Part shown: positions 6,968 to 9,607 of the stretch, piece by piece
Layout: each line of letters opens with the position of its first letter
Position numbering within the stretch: position 1 is the stretch's first letter
Source: UBA6115 sp964534515
GTDB taxonomy: Bacteria > Bacillota > Clostridia > Christensenellales > Aristaeellaceae
NCBI GenBank assembly: GCA_964534515.1
Contig: CAZHPW010000090.1
Coordinates: forward strand, 1 to 9,607
DNA length: 9,607 nt
Reading direction: 5' to 3'
Program-made: the position numbers and the translations under genes
Notes under the pieces: model-generated
The model's database searches: none
Told to the model about the DNA's origin: nothing
Seen by the model: only the letters and a program-made list of their open reading frames with translations

Positions 6968-7072
6968 GAAGGTGTGTGTTGGTTTCGTTTCCCGCGAATC
7001 AAATTCAGAGTAATGGATTCTGTCTGTCTTCGCAAGGCGGTTTTGCTTAAAAAACTGCTAAAGCACCGGGGA

Positions 7073-8614
7073 TTACTTTGCGTACTCGACGCTTCTGGTC
7101 TCGCGGATGACGTTCACGCGGATTTGGCCGGGGAACTCCATCTCGTTCTCAATGCGCTTGGCGATTTCCTTGGCGACAATGCGGATGCCGTCATCGTTGA
7201 TGTCTTCGGGCTTGACCATGATGCGCAGCTCGCGGCCGGACTGGAGGGCGTAGCATTTTTCAACGCCGGAGAAGGAGGTCGCGATTTCTTCCAGTTTGGT
7301 GAGGCGCTTGATGTAGTTCTCCAGCATCTCACGGCGGGCGCCGGGGCGGGCCGCGGAAATGGCGTCGGCTGCCTGCACGAGCACGGCGATGATGGTCTGG
7401 GGCTCCACATCGTTGTGGTGAGAGAGGATGGTGTGAATGACCTCAGGATGCTCCTTGTACTTTCGGGCCAGGTCAGCGCCCAACTGGGTGTGGGTGCCCT
7501 CCTGCTCTCGGTCCAGGGCCTTGCCCAAGTCATGCAGCAATCCGGCGCGCTTGGCGACCTGGGGGTCCTCACCCAGTTCGGCAGCCATGAGGCCGGTTAA
7601 GTGGGCGACTTCAATGGAGTGCTTCAGCACGTTCTGGCCGTAGCTGGTGCGGTACTTCATGCGGCCCAGCACCTTGACGATTTCAGGGTGGATGCCGTGC
7701 AGGTTGGTCTCAAACACGGCCTGCTCGCCGGCTTCCTTGATTTGCTCGTCAATTTCCTTCTTGGCTTTCTCCACCATCTCCTCAATGCGGGCGGGGTGGA
7801 TGCGGCCATCCTGCAAGAGGCGCTCAATCGCGATGCGGGCAACCTCGCGGCGGACGGGGTCAAAAGCGGAAATGGTGACGGCCTCGGGCGTGTCGTCAAT
7901 CAAGAGGTCAACGCCGGTGGCCTGCTCCAGGGCGCGGATGTTGCGGCCCTCGCGGCCGATGATGCGGCCCTTCATGTCGTCATTGGGCAGGGTAATAACA
8001 GAAACGGTGGACTCGGCCACGTGGTCGGAAGCGCATTTTTGAATGGCCAGCGCGATGATGTTGCGGGCCTTTTTCATACCCTCGTCCTTGGCGTTTTGCT
8101 CAATGTCGCGCACCATGGCGGCGGCATCGTGGTAGGCGTCGCGCTCAACGCGGGCGATGATGGACTGGGCTGCCTCATCGGCTGTCATGCCGGCGATGCG
8201 CTCCAATTCGGTGGATTGCTTTTCCTTGAGGGCTTCCGCCTCAGAAAGGCGCTGGGAAATTTCCTCGTTCTTCTGGTTGAGGCGCTCCTCGCGCTTTTCC
8301 AGGTTGTCCAGTTTCTTGTCCATGGTCTCTTCGCGCTGGGCGACACGGCGCTCGGCGCGCTGCTGCTCGGCACGGCGGTCATTGATTTCGCGGTCCAGCT
8401 CGCCCTTTAAGCGGAGCACCTCTTCCTTGGCCTCAAGGATGGTTTCTTTCTTCTTTTCATCCGCTTTGCGGGTTGCGTCGTCCAATAGTTCCTTGGCGTA
8501 CTTGTCAGCGCGCCCGATTTTCTTTTCCAAGGTGTTCTTGAAGTAGCTGAAGCCTGCTAAAGCGCCTATGACAGCAGCCACAAGCACCAACAGGACCCAG
8601 ACAATGGTCGGCAT
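7073..8614 (-). CDS. rny: Ribonuclease Y, membrane-anchored endoribonuclease
   Basis: RNase Y starts decay of many mRNAs in Bacillota and sits at the inner face of the membrane. The 513-residue product has the full family architecture at the usual length (about 515-520): an N-terminal membrane helix (3-24, TIVWVLLVLVAAVIGALAGF), a long charged coiled coil (about 28-175), a KH RNA-binding domain with GRIIGREGRNIR (216-227), and an HD domain with His332 (KHSIEVAHL), His361-Asp362 (LLHDLGKALD) and Asp417 (AADAIS), the metal-binding set needed for cleavage. The C-terminal segment to residue 513 is intact. AAGGAGG (8620-8626) lies 5 bases before the ATG. The nearest good promoter is about 230 bases upstream, beyond a structured leader with its own terminator-like hairpin, so expression may be controlled by premature termination. 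No other gene is fused or overlapping. Confidence 0.96.
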   Translation of the reverse strand: MPTIVWVLLVLVAAVIGALAGFSYFKNTLEKKIGRADKYAKELLDDATRKADEKKKETILEAKEEVLRLKGELDREINDRRAEQQRAERRVAQREETMDKKLDNLEKREERLNQKNEEISQRLSEAEALKEKQSTELERIAGMTADEAAQSIIARVERDAYHDAAAMVRDIEQNAKDEGMKKARNIIALAIQKCASDHVAESTVSVITLPNDDMKGRIIGREGRNIRALEQATGVDLLIDDTPEAVTISAFDPVRREVARIAIERLLQDGRIHPARIEEMVEKAKKEIDEQIKEAGEQAVFETNLHGIHPEIVKVLGRMKYRTSYGQNVLKHSIEVAHLTGLMAAELGEDPQVAKRAGLLHDLGKALDREQEGTHTQLGADLARKYKEHPEVIHTILSHHNDVEPQTIIAVLVQAADAISAARPGARREMLENYIKRLTKLEEIATSFSGVEKCYALQSGRELRIMVKPEDINDDGIRIVAKEIAKRIENEMEFPGQIRVNVIRETRSVEYAK

Positions 8615-8678
8615 GGTTTCCTCCTTCTTACTGTACTCTCATACATCAAAAAATATTCAGGTGTCCGGGCTCCAAATG

Positions 8679-8706
8679 AAAAAACCGCGGGAAAACAATC
8701 CCTCGG
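8679..8706 (-). terminator. Intrinsic terminator inside the rny leader (possible attenuator)
   Basis: On the minus strand CCG-A-GGGA pairs with TCCC-G-CGG (8706-8685, one internal A-G mismatch, 6-base loop), followed directly by six T (8684-8679). It stands about 65 bases before the rny start and downstream of the only good promoter, the arrangement of an attenuator. The stem is short and imperfect, so partial read-through is plausible. Confidence 0.6.
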
Positions 8707-8770
8707 CTCCGTCGCTGAACGAATGACAAGCAGCAAACAATCAGAATGCTTCACAATCTGTATGCTCAAA

Positions 8771-8836
8771 GCGAAAACCATTTCGCGAAGATTAGCAACC
8801 TGTTTATCTAAACAGCAATTCCCGAAAATTTTCGGG
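8771..8836. repeat. Cluster of three unrelated 16-bp palindromes
   Basis: CCCGAAAATTTTCGGG (8821-8836) is a perfect palindrome, CTGTTTATCTAAACAG (8800-8815) has a 4-base centre, and GCGAAAACCATTTCGC (8771-8786) has 6-bp arms and a 4-base loop. All three are exactly 16 bases and lie within 66 bp, just downstream of the predicted transcription start. They can act as RNA hairpins or as protein-binding sites. Confidence 0.75.
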
Positions 8837-8841
8837 TCAAG

Positions 8842-8872
8842 CCGGACACGATTATATTAACAAAGTGTCCGG
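8842..8872. promoter_or_regulatory. CCGGACAC-N15-GTGTCCGG dyad over the -10 region (candidate operator)
   Basis: Perfect 8-bp arms (8842-8849 and 8865-8872) flank 15 bases that contain the -10 element, so a bound protein would block polymerase. A third copy of the same 8-mer lies at 8662-8669. The motif does not fit the LexA, Fur, PerR, NrdR or Rex consensus sites I know. Confidence 0.55.
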
Positions 8873-8883
8873 AATTTTGTCAA
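8854..8883 (-). promoter_or_regulatory. Predicted SigA promoter upstream of rny
   Basis: On the minus strand a perfect TTGACA (8878-8883) is followed after 18 bases by TAATAT (8854-8859, four of six). A perfect TATAAT overlaps it (8851-8856) but would need a 21-base spacer. The predicted start near 8847 lies about 233 bases before the rny ATG and 48 bases or more after the asnA stop. Confidence 0.65.
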
Positions 8884-8930
8884 GTTGAACAAAAATTTGC
8901 CGGGCTTTTCTGACGTTCTTCCAGTTTCGT

Positions 8931-9607
8931 TTATAAAAGTGGAATGCCCGCCTGTGCGCAGTCCGCCAGGGTCTTCTCATCCCAGTAGGAGGACTGCACC
9001 TCACCGATGTACGCCTTGCCCATCAGCAGCATGCACATGCGGCTTTGCCCGATGCCCCCGCCCATGGTGACCGGCATCTCACCCTGAAGCAGCGCCTTGT
9101 GAAAGGGCAGCTCCCGCCTTTGATCATTCCCGGACAGGCGCAACTGGCGGTCCATGGACTCGGGAGACACGCGGATGCCCATGGAGGATAGCTCCATGGC
9201 GCAATGCAGGGTCTCGTGCCAGAAGAGGATGTCACCGTTTAGTTCCCAGTCATCATAGTCCGGCGCGCGGCCGTCATGAGGCTGGCCGGATTTTAACTTG
9301 CCGCCGATTTGCAGGATACCGACAGAGCGGTGCTGCCTGGTGATTTTATCCTCCCGCTGTTTTGGGGTAAGCTCCGGCCAGAGGTCCTCCAGCTCCTGGG
9401 TGGTGACAAAGGTCATGTCATGCTTGAACTTTTGCTTGAGCCCCGGATATTTCCATTTGAGCAGGTCATAGGTGCAGATAATGGCGGTGGTGATATTCTG
9501 CATGGCGTCCTTTAAGGTGTCCAGCGTGCGTTCTTCCTCTTTAATGACCTTTTCCCAGTCCCACTGGTCCACATAGATGGAGTGGAGGTTATCCAGGTCC
9601 TCATCCC
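8931..9607 (-). CDS. asnA: Aspartate-ammonia ligase AsnA, C-terminal part (5' end outside window)
   Basis: AsnA makes asparagine from aspartate and free ammonia with ATP, giving AMP and pyrophosphate, using a class II aminoacyl-tRNA synthetase-like fold in the cytoplasm. The visible 224 residues begin DEDLDNLHSIYVDQWDWEKV and carry family blocks RAPDYDDW (fragment 113-120), LNGDILFW, ELSSMGIRV and the ATP-site segment GGGIGQSR (182-189, bases 9039-9062). These match E. coli AsnA closely in order and spacing; that protein is 330 residues, so about 105 are outside the window. The GTG at 9572 is an internal valine, since the frame continues to the edge with family sequence. No convincing terminator follows the stop at 8931; the rny promoter starts within 50 bases. 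Confidence 0.95.
   Translation of the reverse strand, partial: DEDLDNLHSIYVDQWDWEKVIKEEERTLDTLKDAMQNITTAIICTYDLLKWKYPGLKQKFKHDMTFVTTQELEDLWPELTPKQREDKITRQHRSVGILQIGGKLKSGQPHDGRAPDYDDWELNGDILFWHETLHCAMELSSMGIRVSPESMDRQLRLSGNDQRRELPFHKALLQGEMPVTMGGGIGQSRMCMLLMGKAYIGEVQSSYWDEKTLADCAQAGIPLL

Larger units (their letters stand above)
8679..8847 (-). ncRNA. Candidate structured transcript: rny leader terminated early, or independent small RNA
   Basis: The ends are inferred: the promoter at 8854-8883 would start RNA near 8847, and the hairpin plus T6 at 8679-8706 would end it, giving about 170 nt. The interior is dense in short inverted repeats and holds no supported reading frame. It may be a prematurely ended rny 5' leader or a separate RNA. 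The hairpin pattern does not match a known riboswitch, T-box, SRP, tmRNA or RNase P signature that I can recognise, and the run of local hairpins argues against a 6S-type rod. Confidence 0.35.
8615..8930 (-). other. Intergenic region and predicted structured leader between asnA and rny
   Basis: This 316-bp gene-free stretch contains, in minus-strand order, a region after asnA without a convincing terminator (8884-8930), a promoter with an overlapping dyad (8842-8883), three 16-base palindromes (8821-8836, 8800-8815, 8771-8786), an imperfect hairpin with a GAA loop (8742-8760), a GCTG/CAGC pair (8714-8734), an intrinsic terminator (8679-8706), a third CCGGACAC copy (8662-8669), a T6 run (8648-8653) and the rny ribosome binding site. 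No convincing second promoter was found after the terminator. A 71-codon reading frame from 8781 has no binding site and overlaps rny out of frame, so it is not called. Confidence 0.7.

Noticed and set aside
7045..7066. Second rny terminator (TGC-TTTA-GCA then T6)
   Set aside because: The stem is only 3 bp and would not stop polymerase reliably.
7601..8410. A 269-codon open frame on the plus strand inside rny
   Set aside because: It is antisense to an intact RNase Y gene, has low-complexity Leu/Gly/Val/Ala composition and no start signals.
8566..8781. A 71-codon minus-strand frame overlapping the rny leader and start, considered as a leader peptide
   Set aside because: There is no Shine-Dalgarno before the ATG at 8781, the frame spans the terminator hairpin, and it ends out of frame inside rny.
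8818..8832. CodY-like box AATTTTCGGGAATTG on the minus strand
   Set aside because: It matches only 11 of 15 positions and is explained by the perfect palindrome it overlaps.
8846..8868. NrdR- or Rex-like operator (ACAC...GTGT, TTGTTAA)
   Set aside because: The ACAC/GTGT spacing is longer than the 16-bp NrdR box and only one half of a Rex site is present.
8884..8930. Terminator for asnA
   Set aside because: Only GCC/GGC without a loop and GAAC/GTTC pairs are present; no stable stem precedes the TTTTT at 8893-8897.

Overview
The window is a chromosomal housekeeping stretch from a GC-rich bacterium, most likely an uncultured member of the Clostridia (Bacillota). The inference rests on RNase Y rather than RNase E, a PrsA/SurA-like foldase made as a lipoprotein, strong AGGAGG-type ribosome binding sites, TTGACA/TATAAT promoters, and the pairing of glmM with a free-standing GlmU-like acyltransferase. 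No mobile element, CRISPR array, tRNA or rRNA was seen. The first and last genes are cut by the window edges.

Layout. Positions 1-1501 (+) hold the 3' part of glmM and, one base later, a left-handed beta-helix acyltransferase; together they look like consecutive steps of UDP-GlcNAc supply. Positions 1615-3093 (+) encode a secreted lipoprotein of the parvulin foldase type, with its own promoter. It converges on a DEAD-box RNA helicase (4332-3160, -), with one hairpin between them that can serve both strands. A divergent promoter region (4333-4505) serves the helicase and an SDR-family oxidoreductase/epimerase (4506-5525, +). A small secreted protein of unknown function follows (5567-6115, +) and ends in a strong terminator.

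From 6166 to the right edge everything is on the minus strand. In transcription order it is asnA (partial, asparagine synthesis), a long structured leader, rny (RNase Y), a strong intrinsic terminator, and an acyl-ACP thioesterase whose ribosome binding site starts a few bases after the terminator's U-tract.

The least ordinary parts are non-coding. The 316-bp asnA-rny gap holds a near-consensus promoter covered by a CCGGACAC dyad, three consecutive 16-bp palindromes, and an intrinsic terminator well before the rny start. A third CCGGACAC copy lies just after that terminator and could pair with the transcript's 5' end. This looks like an attenuated or autoregulated rny leader, or a separate small RNA. 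The rny-thioesterase junction is a second possible attenuation point. Among proteins, the foldase is unusual because about 110 helical residues are inserted inside its parvulin domain.
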